This document shows, piece after piece, positions 30,167-41,320 of a stretch of 64,000 bases of DNA. Both the position numbers and the translations under genes were made by a program. The first letter of the stretch is position 1. Each line of letters begins with the position of its first letter. The notes beneath the pieces were generated by a model, which worked only from the letters and a program-made list of their open reading frames with translations, was not told where the DNA came from and ran no database searches. The stretch is taken from the NCBI RefSeq assembly GCF_024305035.1, contig NZ_JAMWZB010000024.1, positions 20,131-84,130 on the forward strand, given 5' to 3'. The DNA comes from Algoriphagus sp. (GTDB lineage: Bacteria; Bacteroidota; Bacteroidia; Cytophagales; Cyclobacteriaceae).

Positions 30167-30639
30167 GCACCTACTCCTCTAACCTCAAAAGAGTTCTCAC
30201 CTATGGCTTAGTGATTCTTTTCTTAAATTTAACCGGTTGTAAAAAAAATAACGTTATGAATCAATCCACACGTGAAGAAATGATCCAAAATTACATCACT
30301 GCCTACAATGCATTTGATGTAGCGTCTATGACCGAAAACTTATCCGAGAATGTGATATTCCAAAATTTGAGCGATGGAAAGATCACCCTTCAAACCGAAG
30401 GAATTGATGAATTTAAAAAACAAGCTGAGCTGGCAGTAAATTTTTTCGAAAGTAGGGAGCAAAAAATCACCTCTATTTCGACCGGGGATTCTACCCTTAC
30501 CATCACGGTGGATTATCAGGCGGTTGTGAAGACTGATTTACCCAATGGCTTAAAAAAGGGAGATACCCTGAATCTGAAAGGAAAATCCACCTTTGTTTTT
30601 GAAGGTGAAACGATTGTCAAAATTGTGGATGAAAGCTGA
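30163..30639 (+). CDS. Lipoprotein with SnoaL/NTF2-like domain
   Basis: LNLTGCKK lipobox; ENYITAYNAFDVASMTENLSENVIFQNLSDG-type pattern; ATGA overlap with the DinB gene. Confidence 0.75.
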   Translation: MSTYSSNLKRVLTYGLVILFLNLTGCKKNNVMNQSTREEMIQNYITAYNAFDVASMTENLSENVIFQNLSDGKITLQTEGIDEFKKQAELAVNFFESREQKITSISTGDSTLTITVDYQAVVKTDLPNGLKKGDTLNLKGKSTFVFEGETIVKIVDES

Positions 30640-30679
30640 AAATTAGGATTTCCTTACCCAAGCCTTAAAAAATGGAATT

Positions 30680-31438
30680 ATGAATAAATCCTCAATCAAC
30701 GAAATAAAGGAACGATTTGATCAAGATGTGGAGCGTTTCACCTCCTTGGAAACAGGTCAAACCTCCACAGTGGATGCTAGGCTCTCCCTAGACCTGATTT
30801 CAGAAGCTGCAGCGCATCTTCGTCCTGACGCCAAAGACTTATTGGATGTGGGATGTGGTGCGGGGAATTATTCCTTAAAACTCCTAGAAAAAATACCCCA
30901 TCTAAATATCAGTTTGGTTGATTTAAGTCCGGCCATGTTAAGTAAGGCTGATGAGCGGGTTAGTCGTAAAACTGAAGGTAGGGTTTCGACGATTTGTAAG
31001 GACATAAAAAACCTAACCCAGGATAAAGAGAGCTTTGATATTATTGTAGCGGGGGCGGTCCTTCATCATTTGCGGGAGGATACGGAATGGAACCATGTGT
31101 TTGCAAACTTTTATCAATTACTCCGGCCGGGAGGCATCCTATTGATCTCCGATCTTGTGGTTCACTCGGTCAAGCCCATCAATCACCTGATTTGGGAGAG
31201 ATACAAAAGCTATCTCCAAACCTTGGGCGGGGAAGAATACCAAAAGCAGGTATTTACCTATATCCAAATCGAGGACAGCCCAAGAAGTTATGAGTATCAA
31301 CGAGAGATTCTTTTGGAATCAGGGTTCAACTATGTGGAAATTTTGCATAAAAACCTCTGTTTTGCCACCTTTTATGCAATCAAGGAAAATAGTAATTCAA
31401 AGGTTGAGCTTCTTTCTCCTGGAGAAACAGATCAGTGA
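30680..31438 (+). CDS. Class I SAM-dependent methyltransferase
   Basis: LLDVGCGAGNYSLKLL; PGGILLISDLV. Confidence 0.9.
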   Translation: MNKSSINEIKERFDQDVERFTSLETGQTSTVDARLSLDLISEAAAHLRPDAKDLLDVGCGAGNYSLKLLEKIPHLNISLVDLSPAMLSKADERVSRKTEGRVSTICKDIKNLTQDKESFDIIVAGAVLHHLREDTEWNHVFANFYQLLRPGGILLISDLVVHSVKPINHLIWERYKSYLQTLGGEEYQKQVFTYIQIEDSPRSYEYQREILLESGFNYVEILHKNLCFATFYAIKENSNSKVELLSPGETDQ

Positions 31439-31477
31439 CATACGTCAATAGGCTTTCCTTTTTTAACACGCAATCCC

Positions 31478-32191
31478 ATGAATATCTCCAACCAAATTCA
31501 TCAATCCTGGGAAGAAAACGCAGCGACTTGGATAAAAACCATCCGACAAGAACAGATTAAATCCAGAAAAATAACCAATCGGGCAGTAGTCAGGGCAATT
31601 ACCAACCATTTGTCCGGCCCGATCCTGGATTTGGGCTGTGGAGAAGGCTGGCTTTGCCGAGAATTAACTCAACATGGAATTGAAACGTTGGGCTTGGACG
31701 CTAATCAAAGCCTAATAAATGCTGCCCGGGAATTTTCCGGCTCTTCTAATTTTGAGAACATCACCTACCAAGAACTCATCGATGGAGTGGCAAAGATCCA
31801 CCCCTCCGATCAACTAAAAACACTAAAAGAAAAAGGATTCAGAGGTGCTGTTTTCAACTTTTCGCTTTATGAAAAGGAAGGGATTGATCAGCTTCTGCGA
31901 GCGGTTACCACATACTTGTGCCGGCCTCACAAATTAGTCATTCAGACCATTCACCCCAGTCATTTAAGGAATAAAGGATTAAGTTATCAAAGCCAGTGGA
32001 TCAAAAATTCATGGGAAGGCTTGGATTCCGCCTTCAAAAATGGGCATCCTTGGTTCCTCCGGACCTTGGAGGATTGGATCCTTATTTTTTATTCCTGCCA
32101 ACTTAATTTGGAAATGATTTATGAGCCCTTATCCGGGGATTCAAAAGAGCCTGTAAGCATTATATTTATCCTAAATGGTCTTAAAAAGTGA
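31478..32191 (+). CDS. Class I SAM-dependent methyltransferase
   Basis: ILDLGCGEGWLCRELTQHGIETLGLDAN. Confidence 0.9.
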   Translation: MNISNQIHQSWEENAATWIKTIRQEQIKSRKITNRAVVRAITNHLSGPILDLGCGEGWLCRELTQHGIETLGLDANQSLINAAREFSGSSNFENITYQELIDGVAKIHPSDQLKTLKEKGFRGAVFNFSLYEKEGIDQLLRAVTTYLCRPHKLVIQTIHPSHLRNKGLSYQSQWIKNSWEGLDSAFKNGHPWFLRTLEDWILIFYSCQLNLEMIYEPLSGDSKEPVSIIFILNGLKK

Positions 32192-32278
32192 CTGCAGCCC
32201 TTTTAAAGATGGGAAAACAAGAAAAATTATCCTCCCTCAATCTGCCGGTATAATCCAATCAAAACCCGCCAAGAAAAG

Positions 32279-32377
32279 ATGAAATAGAGCCTGACGTACC
32301 CCTCACACACCGGGATGATTAGATTTGCGAGATTCCATATGACCGCTAAAAAACAAATCATAAACAAATGAAAAATT
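32279..32377 (+). repeat. Dispersed leader element, copy A (orphan, no downstream ORF)
   Basis: About 90% identical to the reverse complement of 47416-47513; ends ATGAAAAATTAA. Confidence 0.8.
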
Positions 32378-32680
32378 AAAGTATCCTCTTAGCGGTTCCA
32401 TTTCCAAAAGTTGAATTCAAAGCTTCCTTAAATTAAACCTAAACCATTGAAGCAGTGAAATCGAGTAAAGCTTAAAACCTCACCTAGAAGGAGGTTATAA
32501 AAAGTACACGAATGAAACCTACGAAATAAAAATATTTCAAACCTGAAAATCACTAGTTCTCTGACCAAAAAAAGTTTCTACTTTGTTTGATAACGAATTC
32601 TGGCCAAATGCCCCCTCAACTCATTAAAAGTGAGACTCCACATCCCTTGAAACTTATTATTCCTTCAAAAAAGTAGAACA

Positions 32681-32711
32681 AAAAAGGTTGCCGAAAATCA
32701 GCAACCTTTTT
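32681..32711 (-). terminator. Intrinsic terminator of the phytase-locus TonB receptor
   Basis: aaaaaGGTTGC..GCAACCttttt. Confidence 0.75.
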
Positions 32712-32734
32712 AGTCATTCAATCACCTTTACTTT

Positions 32735-35503
32735 TTACTCAAAAAGATCAAACTTAAGCCCAAAATTAAATCGGGCGTTATAATATTCAGCCTGCATGGT
32801 ACGGGACTGAATCCCCTGATAATAACGAAGGGGCTGGTTGGTCAAATTGTTCCCTTCAGCAAAAATTCTCCATTTTGGGGTCAAGGCAAAGGAAGCGTTG
32901 GCATCCAAAAAAGTCTGCTGATCATAAAACCGGTCTTCAAAACCTTCCCCACCCAATTCATCTAAGTAATCCGAGGTATAATTAACCGAAAGCCGGAGAA
33001 CCAAACGCTCTGTTTCGTAAGAAAGGGAGGCATTGAACATATGGTCCGCTGTTCCTGGAAGCTCCAGGTCTTCCCCGTCTCTCCCTTCGATACCTGTGGT
33101 AGAGGATTGGGTAAACGTGTAATTGAGATAAATCCCAAAATTCTTTAAAAACTGGCGCTGGAAAGAAGTCTCCAACCCATAGACAGCGGCTGTACCGCCA
33201 TTCTCAGGTCTGGAATATTGTAAATCGGTTCCAAACAAGGGATCGGTGTACCCCTGTGTTGTAATAGTATATACAAAATCATCGATATCCTTGTAAAAAG
33301 CCCCAAATGAAAGTAAACCCAGATTATCATAGTACCGCTCAGCCATGAAGTCGAAATTCATTGCCGTTGCGGCCTTCAAATTTGGATTACCTCGCTCCAA
33401 CTCCTCATCTTCTTGGCTAAATGCCGCATACGGCACCAAATCATAATAGTTGGGTCTGGCAATGGTGTTGGTCCATGCAAACCTCAGCACAGTATTGGAA
33501 CTCGGATCGTATTTGAAATGAAGGCCGGGCATAAAATTGGTGTAGCTCTGATCTCCAGTAGCAGAGGAAACCGTTTCATTATCCAGGTCAAAAATATTTC
33601 CCGTATAATCAATTGCGGTATGCTCCATTCTCAAGCCTGCGATTGCCGAGAGTTTCTCTGTTACCTGATGATCTGCCATCACATAGGCTCCGGTAATCGT
33701 TTCTTGCGCTAGATAATTACCTGGAGCATACTCCTCAGGCAAATCATTTTCTTCAAACAAACCTCCATTTCCTAACTCAAGACCACCCAGAAAATCCGGA
33801 TCTATAAAAGTCCCTACGGCGTATTGTGAACCAGCAAGATAATTTGGGTCAGAATAATTCCGGTTGGGCAATTCGCCGATAGTCTGGCCGAAGGATTCCA
33901 GGTTTACTGGCTCATATTCAAAGAAATTATTGTCTCTTTCCTTGTTTTTTCCGCGATATCGAAGACCAAAATTCAAAACCCCTTTTTGAGAATAAGGAAG
34001 TTTAAAATCCAAGCGTACATTCAAATCCTGATCAAATGTAAATTCATTTTGCTCGGAAAGACCATTAAACTCAATACCCAAATTATCGGCTGGCTCACTC
34101 AATATAGCCAATGGAAACCGTGGGTTAGAAACATCCAATCGAACATTTTGTCCTCTGGATCTGAAGGAAGTATACCGCTCCTGGGGACGCTCTTCTGACG
34201 CTCTGGCATAAGTCACACTCCAATTCATCTGAAGTGAGTTAAACAGGTGCTTCCCACCCCCTGTCATGTTGTAGACGCGTTGGTCCTCCAACCTAGCCGA
34301 TTTGACGCGATCACTATCGAGTCCTCCTTTGGTCTCAAATTCCACTCGGCCTACGGTCTGGTAAACCCCCGGACTGGACTGGGTAAAATCCCCCTCATCA
34401 AAAGAGTCATCCAACTGACTGACCCGCATACGGAAGCGATTTTCCCAATCATCCCGATGGTTATACATACCCGACAAAAAGAGGGTATGGTTTGGAGAAA
34501 TTTCATAATCCAGCGCTAATGTTGCCGAACGCCGTACACGCTGAACTCTGTATTCCCGAATATCAAACTCTTCCAGAACCACTCCATTGTCGGAATTGTA
34601 CCAAACCCCTTCAATGTTATCAGAGCCAAAATCATGATTATTGTAGGAACCCGAAAATATCACTCCCAGTTTATCGTTGGCAAAACGATTCCCCAAAATC
34701 AAGGCTCCTGTCCAAATGGGCTGATTGGATAAAAGGTTGATCCCACTCGCGGCAGTTCCTGAAATCCGAAGGGAATTGGGAGCCTGTCGCGTAACCAAGT
34801 TCACTGATCCTCCTATCGCGTCGGCATCCATATTGGGTAAGACCGCCTTGTTTACTTCTATGGTCTGAATCATATCCGAAGGGATCAAATCCATCTGGAT
34901 ATTTCGGTTATCCCCTTCTGCTGAAGGAATCCGCTCCCCATTTAAAGTCACCGAATTTAACTGTGGAGCCATTCCACGGATCACAATGTTTCGCGCTTCG
35001 CCTTGGTCATTTTGCATGGTAATACCGGGAATACGCTTGAGTGCATCCCCAATATTGGCATCGGGAAAGCGACCAACTTGGTCCGAAGAGACAATATTGG
35101 TAATGTTGGAGTTGGTCTTTTGCTGATTCAAAGCCTTTGCCTGGCCTTTAAGCCGGTCCCCAAAAACAATAACTTCTGCACTTTCAAATTCCCTTTCCTC
35201 CAATTTAAAGTTCAAAACCGTGGTTTCACCCGGATTGATCTTCACGGTCTTGATTTGGGAGTCATAACCCAAATAGGTAACCACTACTTCAAAATCCCCC
35301 TCAGGCAAATTTGAAATCGAATAATCTCCCTTTTGATCTGTAATTGTTCCCAAGCCCTTTTCTTGTAGGACGATACTTGCGCCGGGAAGAGCAAGATTCT
35401 GCAAATCAATTACTCTTCCTTTTAAAACCCCTTGTGCCCATCCATTTCCCGCTATAGCGAAAAAGAGCAATACAGGCAGAGATAATCTCAGGTACTTTTT
35501 CAT
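32735..35503 (-). CDS. TonB-dependent receptor with CarboxypepD_reg-like N-terminus
   Basis: VLKGRVIDLQNLALPGASIVLQEKGLGTITDQKGDYSI; plug and barrel. Confidence 0.93.
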   Translation of the reverse strand: MKKYLRLSLPVLLFFAIAGNGWAQGVLKGRVIDLQNLALPGASIVLQEKGLGTITDQKGDYSISNLPEGDFEVVVTYLGYDSQIKTVKINPGETTVLNFKLEEREFESAEVIVFGDRLKGQAKALNQQKTNSNITNIVSSDQVGRFPDANIGDALKRIPGITMQNDQGEARNIVIRGMAPQLNSVTLNGERIPSAEGDNRNIQMDLIPSDMIQTIEVNKAVLPNMDADAIGGSVNLVTRQAPNSLRISGTAASGINLLSNQPIWTGALILGNRFANDKLGVIFSGSYNNHDFGSDNIEGVWYNSDNGVVLEEFDIREYRVQRVRRSATLALDYEISPNHTLFLSGMYNHRDDWENRFRMRVSQLDDSFDEGDFTQSSPGVYQTVGRVEFETKGGLDSDRVKSARLEDQRVYNMTGGGKHLFNSLQMNWSVTYARASEERPQERYTSFRSRGQNVRLDVSNPRFPLAILSEPADNLGIEFNGLSEQNEFTFDQDLNVRLDFKLPYSQKGVLNFGLRYRGKNKERDNNFFEYEPVNLESFGQTIGELPNRNYSDPNYLAGSQYAVGTFIDPDFLGGLELGNGGLFEENDLPEEYAPGNYLAQETITGAYVMADHQVTEKLSAIAGLRMEHTAIDYTGNIFDLDNETVSSATGDQSYTNFMPGLHFKYDPSSNTVLRFAWTNTIARPNYYDLVPYAAFSQEDEELERGNPNLKAATAMNFDFMAERYYDNLGLLSFGAFYKDIDDFVYTITTQGYTDPLFGTDLQYSRPENGGTAAVYGLETSFQRQFLKNFGIYLNYTFTQSSTTGIEGRDGEDLELPGTADHMFNASLSYETERLVLRLSVNYTSDYLDELGGEGFEDRFYDQQTFLDANASFALTPKWRIFAEGNNLTNQPLRYYQGIQSRTMQAEYYNARFNFGLKFDLFE

Positions 35504-35530
35504 GTGTATGTGTTTTTAAGGTCGAAATGA

Positions 35531-36622
35531 TTATTGATTATTCTGGATGTGTTTGGACAGCTGTTCCCAGGCGTAAATCTGAAAAGTCTTATCATCGGAC
35601 ATGGCCACAAAAAGCCCGGAGGGATAATCCTGACCAAGATTGAGCGCAGTTACTTCCGATCCATCACTTGACAGCGTGCTCAGGGGAAGGGTAGCTAAAA
35701 GGGGATGATCGTGTGCATTTTCAGCGGTTCCTTCCCTGGGAAAAACGCGGAATAAATCCGCTCCCTGATCTGAAATCAGCAGGTACCCTTTTCGATCTGA
35801 GGTTTTGTAAATAGAAATCCCCTCATGATCATCAGCAAAACCATCCCGGGCAAAAAGTGCTAGTTCCTCATTTCCCAGTTCCGGCTCAGCATAGTATTTT
35901 CGCACACCGACGCCCTCATCCGAGCAATACACGTAGCCCAATTCCTGATCCACAGCAATGGCCTCGATTTCCTTGATTCCAGAAAAGTTGGCAAACTTCC
36001 GGACCAGCTCAAGGGAAAGCCCCTCCTCTGTTGCGAGGATCTCATATTGCCAGAGATAGGTCCCATCAGTGGGTCCATTTTTTCTTCCGGCAATCACATA
36101 GTTTTTACCGGATTGGGGACTTTTATAGACAGCCACCCCCATCAAATCCCGATACTCTTCACCGCTTTCCCCCTGAAATACCTCAAGTCCCCCGGGATTT
36201 AGTTCTACCATTTCAGGCAGTTTGAAAAATCTCAATCGGGAAGTAAGCCGCTCCCCGGTCACCGCAAAATCAAGGGTATCTGATCCCATCACTAATCCAT
36301 AGCCCACATCCACATTATTGGGTCTTTGTATATCCCTTCGAATCAAGGAATCAATGGCATTCCCTTTCAAATCAAAAACATACAATGCTCCATCGGCATC
36401 TTTATCGGTCCCTATGATCAAACTTTGCTTGGGGTCTTCAGGATGGATCCAAATGGCGGGATCATCGGTATCGTAGACAACCGAATCGGAAACATAAAGT
36501 GGTCGGATTCTTTCAGTTTCCGAATTTTCAGCAATAGAGTCGGTAGCTACTTGAGATTTTTGACAGGAAAAAACTCCCAGCAATACAAAAAGTGAAATAG
36601 AATAAATTGGTGTTTTCTGCAT
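35531..36622 (-). CDS. Beta-propeller phytase-family lipoprotein
   Basis: VVYDTDDPAIWIHPEDPKQSLIIGTDKDADGALYVFDLKG; YVYCSDEGVGVRKY; GVFSC lipobox. Confidence 0.9.
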   Translation of the reverse strand: MQKTPIYSISLFVLLGVFSCQKSQVATDSIAENSETERIRPLYVSDSVVYDTDDPAIWIHPEDPKQSLIIGTDKDADGALYVFDLKGNAIDSLIRRDIQRPNNVDVGYGLVMGSDTLDFAVTGERLTSRLRFFKLPEMVELNPGGLEVFQGESGEEYRDLMGVAVYKSPQSGKNYVIAGRKNGPTDGTYLWQYEILATEEGLSLELVRKFANFSGIKEIEAIAVDQELGYVYCSDEGVGVRKYYAEPELGNEELALFARDGFADDHEGISIYKTSDRKGYLLISDQGADLFRVFPREGTAENAHDHPLLATLPLSTLSSDGSEVTALNLGQDYPSGLFVAMSDDKTFQIYAWEQLSKHIQNNQ

Positions 36623-36816
36623 GGTTTTTTGTTGTTTAATTACCACACAAGATTAGGGGGATTACCAGGCAGATTTGGAAATTCCGCGTTAACAATCCTT
36701 TCTTTCCACTAGGAAATCAGCGTTAACAAAACCGCTACAAAATTTAAAAAACTGAATATATTTTGTTGTTTATCAATTACTTAAACTGTATTACATTTAG
36801 ATTAAAAAATTGTGAA

Positions 36817-38442
36817 TCACATCCCAAGTAGGTAATTCTGCAAATCCTTACCCTCTCCCAACTGCAATCTTTTCCGAAGCCTGTATCGGGATATTCGTAG
36901 ACTCTCTGGGGAAATACCCAGCGTAGCGGCAATTTCTTTATTGCTCATATTCATTTTCATCAGGCAAGCAAGCTTGAGGTCTCCTGAAGTAAGTTCCGGG
37001 TTTTTGGATTTAAGGTTTTTCAAAAAATCCTGATGGACATTTTCAAAAGCCTGTTTAAAACTCTCCCAGTCTGAATCCTGAGAAAGGTTATAGTCAATTT
37101 GCCGGATCAAATTTCGGAGTTTCTTTTTCTGTTCTTTTGCCTCCAGATTTAGCGTGATTTGCAACTTTGATTGGATTTCTTTCAAAATCTGGTTTTTTTC
37201 AATCACATGGAGCGTTTGGGCCGAGAGTGCCTTTTGCTGGGCATGAACTTCGGCAGACATTCTAGCCTCGAGCAAATTGATATTTTCCTTTTCACTCAAA
37301 ATGAGTTTTTCCTTTACTTCCAAGATTTCGCGTTGCTTTTGAAGCTGGGACTGGGAAGTCCTAATTCGCAATTGCTGTTTTGAAAAAAATATCCAAGCCA
37401 TGATCATTATCGATAAAATCAATCCAATAAGTAACCACCTCATCTTGACTTCAAACCGATGAATCTCCTCCAGATGCCCAATTTCGGTTTTTTGTTTTTC
37501 TACCTGAAACTGGAATTCTTGTAGGGCTAATTGTCTGGCTGCTTCTTCGGAAAAAATCGATTCACTGAGTTCCCTGGCAGAAGCAAAATAGGTATATGCA
37601 GATTCAAATTCCCTCAAATCTGCATAACTCTTACCTAAATCTACCCTTGCACTCCGTTCGGTGTACTTATTACCCAGCCTGACACTCAGTCGAAGTGCTT
37701 CAAGGTAATAGGGAATAGCTTGTTCTGCTCGATTTGTTTTCCTGTGTACATCACCCAGATTATTTAAGTTACCGGGCAACTTCAAACTATCCCCCGCATT
37801 CCAATTGAGTTCATAGGACTTTTGAAAGTAAAAATCGGCAGAGTCAAACTGATTTAAATCTTCATAAATACTTCCGATATTTTCAAAAAGATTAGCTAGT
37901 TGGGAGGAATCCTCCTCGATTCTCAAGAGCTCAATGGCCTGATTTTGAAAGGACAAGGCTTTTGAATAATTCCCTAACTTTTCATGCATCGTTCCAATCA
38001 AGCCCAAAGACTGTGCAATCCCTTTTCTGTCTTCCAATGACTTAAAAACCCGTAGCGATTCCTCGTGCTTTTGGAGAGCAGCAGCAGTACTTTTAGTTTT
38101 ATAGTAAAGTTGACCGATTACATTATAAAGCTTAGCAAGTCCTAGGGTATGCGCATGGGTTTGAAAAATCTGCTCGGCCTGATAGAGCTTGAGTATGGCT
38201 TCTTTGTATAATCCAAACTCTTTTAAAAGGACCCCCTCCAAAAAAAGGGCTTCTCCATACCGGAGGCTTTTGTTGTCCGAATAACTGAGGATCAGATCAG
38301 TCAACTGACTGTATGCTTCTTTGGGATTGCGCTCTGCTTTTTTCTGAATTGATTCAAGATCGGTGGATTGACCTTTTGCTTTCTGGAAAGGGTTAACCCA
38401 AATCAGGAAAAAAACCAATACACCCATCATCCGGATTTTCAT
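36817..38442 (-). CDS. Tetratricopeptide-repeat sensor with TM segment, coiled coil and LuxR-type HTH
   Basis: Multiple TPRs, TM LLIGLILSIMIMAWIFF, C-term LTSGDLKLACLMKMNMSNKEIAATLGISPESLRISRYRLRKRL. Confidence 0.88.
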   Translation of the reverse strand: MKIRMMGVLVFFLIWVNPFQKAKGQSTDLESIQKKAERNPKEAYSQLTDLILSYSDNKSLRYGEALFLEGVLLKEFGLYKEAILKLYQAEQIFQTHAHTLGLAKLYNVIGQLYYKTKSTAAALQKHEESLRVFKSLEDRKGIAQSLGLIGTMHEKLGNYSKALSFQNQAIELLRIEEDSSQLANLFENIGSIYEDLNQFDSADFYFQKSYELNWNAGDSLKLPGNLNNLGDVHRKTNRAEQAIPYYLEALRLSVRLGNKYTERSARVDLGKSYADLREFESAYTYFASARELSESIFSEEAARQLALQEFQFQVEKQKTEIGHLEEIHRFEVKMRWLLIGLILSIMIMAWIFFSKQQLRIRTSQSQLQKQREILEVKEKLILSEKENINLLEARMSAEVHAQQKALSAQTLHVIEKNQILKEIQSKLQITLNLEAKEQKKKLRNLIRQIDYNLSQDSDWESFKQAFENVHQDFLKNLKSKNPELTSGDLKLACLMKMNMSNKEIAATLGISPESLRISRYRLRKRLQLGEGKDLQNYLLGM

Positions 38443-39352
38443 CCCTAAATATCCATCCTGAATTTTAATTCATGATTACCAAATTGTGTCCTTTTATCAA
38501 CGAAGCGAATTTCCATTTTGAAAACCTAGGTGCCATTCTCTCCTTTTTCACTTTTTTAACTTAGTCTTTAGCCCACTTGAAGATTCCATTATCGTACGTT
38601 CTAATTCACTAGAAGCCTAAACGCAAAGAGTTCAATTTTTTTCGTTTTACCCCCTGAAAGTCGTATCGTAGCTTTTTTGCGGCTCCTCCTCAATCATTTG
38701 ATTCAGCCCGAAAGTTTAACGAACGGCAATAGCAGGTAAGTTGGGAAGCGTGAAGGCCGTTTGAATGGTCCAGAAAATGGATTTCCTCAAAAATGCCAGT
38801 TAACTAGGATTACCGGCATTTTTAAGTTTTTTTCACCAGATTTCAGGTCAATCTTTTGGGCTGAATCATCCCTTAACATGCTGAAAAATTTCCCCGAAGA
38901 ATGGGGATGAATCCTCGAAGAGGAAAAGCCACTGAGTCAAATGACTAGTAGAATTTAAGGACTCGTCCCCAGGACCATTTGCTATCCTTATTCCTCCAAA
39001 CTACTCAAAGGATTAGCTTAAGGACAATTTGAAAATTCTTGCTGCTTTTTCTCACGAATCCTTTTATATCACACTCATTTTCATTTAATTAGAGTAAATT
39101 TTATTCAATTATTTACTGAAGAAATTTTTTTTTCTTACTAAATCCATTTTTTAGTAAGGAAAATACAATTCTTCAACTATCAGCTGTTTTAACCCAAATG
39201 GGTTTTGGTATTTATTCGATTTAGATTTTTCCTTTTCGGATAAGTTTTTTTGACAAAAGGAGCACTTTATTCTCTTATTCTGCCCTTTTGTTTTCGCATT
39301 CGTTCTACCAGAAGAAAATTTCTGACTTGATCATTTCCAAACGCTTCTTATT

Positions 39353-41320
39353 ATGCCAGGACCAGCAGTACATTACATCATTGGCCAACTTTTAAGCCAT
39401 TCCAGTAAAATCTATCAACCCCATGCAAGGTATGACCATGCTTTTTACCTAGATGCATCTACACGAGCGACCTTAAAGGAGTTCCCGGATTACCTATCAG
39501 TGGGCACCTTAGGACCCGATTTTCTCTTCTTCAATACCAAAGATTGGCCTATGGGAGAGCACTTACCAGTTCGATTAATGGTCAAGGCCGCCAAAGCCTT
39601 GGCCACCTTGGAAGATGAAATCGAAAAAAGCTTTCCCATTTTGGTTGAGATTCATGAGCTCAAAAAAGAAGTGGAAGAAGAACTCCGAGGAGCCGCAGAG
39701 GATGTGATTGACAACTCCCCCACCCTAAGCGCCATCCGCCTATTGTTTCAAGATTTAGGGGCCATTATGGAATTAATGGATGCTATTATTAGCAATGGTT
39801 TAAAAGATTTTGTCACCTCCAATGTGGATATTTTCGGTCTCCTTACTCACCCCATCCAAGACTGTGACAAAAAAGAAGACTGGTGGTGGTTTGATATCCT
39901 TCACTATCGCAGGAGTGGTCAATTTGCCAAATACCTGATCGACCATAGCAGAAGTAATCCCAGTCACCTAGCCTATGCTGTGGGATACATGAGCCATTTG
40001 ACGGCCGATACAGTAGGTCACCCTTATGTCAATACCATCGTAAGAGGGCCTTATCGAAATCACAGTCAACGGCACAAGGTGGTCGAAAATTTCCAAGATG
40101 TCTCTGCATACCTACGTTTCAAAAGTTCACTGGGGCTTGGTGAAAAGGAATTTATTTCCAGCGAGCTTTTTGAAAAGTTTAAATTTCGGGATGGAAGGCG
40201 ATCCATGCGAACAGGTGAAGTTTTAGAAGAAACCGAATCCCTTATCGACGGATTGACTCCGGGTTTTGCCGATATCGGAATGCCCGAGGAGTTGGCCGAA
40301 TTGTTTGCCAAAGCTACCCGGGAGGTCTATACCGACGATGGCACCCATCTTTTCGGGACTGGAATGAAAGCAGAGGAAGTTGACGCAGCATATAGACTTT
40401 GGTATTCTTGGTTCAAAAGCACCACTTCGGAAATCAAGCTCCCCAAACATCTCCCGGAACTCCCCCCTCTGTCGGAAGAAATCCGTGAAGCTTGGGACCG
40501 CTTTAAAAACCGAGTAAACAATGCGCTCAATGAATTGGAAGATGCCATTGAAGATCTGTTTTCAGGAAGTCCAGGCAGAAATTTTAGCTGGAATAATATT
40601 GTCAACTTTTTCAAAAAAATAGGCCGAGTAGTTAAAGCCGCGCTTGCAGCAGCCGTGGCGATGGCCTCCGTGGCTGAGGATATCCTGGTCACCATTTCCT
40701 CCCATGCAGCCCATTTTATTCTGGATCAAATATATCAAGCGCTTTATACGGCCTATGATTACTTCAGGCTATCGGTTTCCTTAAATGGGTTTGCCTTCCC
40801 GTTCGAAAGTCATTTGGATGAGTATAAGGTAAAACATATGCTGGATCCCCGCTTTAGAGATTGCAATAACAATCGGGTAAGGCCGGATTGGGATTACCCG
40901 GTTCAAAAAGTAAAAGTGAGTGATGGATTTTTCCGTATGGCACCTCAGGAAGCGCATTTGATGTATCCTTTGACAGAGCCGGAATTTAACCCAGTCCGGG
41001 TTGGTCCTGATTCCTACACGAACAATTCTCATGATTATTTCATCAATAAACCTCTGGTTTTCAACCCTACCGTGTTTACTAATTTAGGAGACAGTGTATT
41101 TCTGTCCACAAATCAGGCACTCCTGGAACAGGAAACCTTGGGAAACGCGCTGGAACTTACCGCTAGGTATTGGAACAAAGTCAACTCAGGCGGAGAGCTT
41201 CCGGATTTGAATCTGGATGGAGACAGAGGGATGGGATACCCCAGTTGGGAAATCGACCATTGCCAGCCGGATATGGGTACTTCTGCCTCCAAGCCCATTC
41301 GGGAATCCTTCAAGAACTAA
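39353..41320 (+). CDS. Zinc-dependent phospholipase C-like protein, leaderless, with long C-terminal extension
   Basis: MPGPAVHYIIGQLL; GPDFLFF; YMSHLTADTVGHPYVN (HxxxDxxxH). Confidence 0.78.
   Translation: MPGPAVHYIIGQLLSHSSKIYQPHARYDHAFYLDASTRATLKEFPDYLSVGTLGPDFLFFNTKDWPMGEHLPVRLMVKAAKALATLEDEIEKSFPILVEIHELKKEVEEELRGAAEDVIDNSPTLSAIRLLFQDLGAIMELMDAIISNGLKDFVTSNVDIFGLLTHPIQDCDKKEDWWWFDILHYRRSGQFAKYLIDHSRSNPSHLAYAVGYMSHLTADTVGHPYVNTIVRGPYRNHSQRHKVVENFQDVSAYLRFKSSLGLGEKEFISSELFEKFKFRDGRRSMRTGEVLEETESLIDGLTPGFADIGMPEELAELFAKATREVYTDDGTHLFGTGMKAEEVDAAYRLWYSWFKSTTSEIKLPKHLPELPPLSEEIREAWDRFKNRVNNALNELEDAIEDLFSGSPGRNFSWNNIVNFFKKIGRVVKAALAAAVAMASVAEDILVTISSHAAHFILDQIYQALYTAYDYFRLSVSLNGFAFPFESHLDEYKVKHMLDPRFRDCNNNRVRPDWDYPVQKVKVSDGFFRMAPQEAHLMYPLTEPEFNPVRVGPDSYTNNSHDYFINKPLVFNPTVFTNLGDSVFLSTNQALLEQETLGNALELTARYWNKVNSGGELPDLNLDGDRGMGYPSWEIDHCQPDMGTSASKPIRESFKN

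Noticed and set aside
40066-41313. Several minus-strand ORFs opposite the phospholipase C-like gene
   Set aside because: Shadow ORFs; the plus-strand frame has clear motifs.
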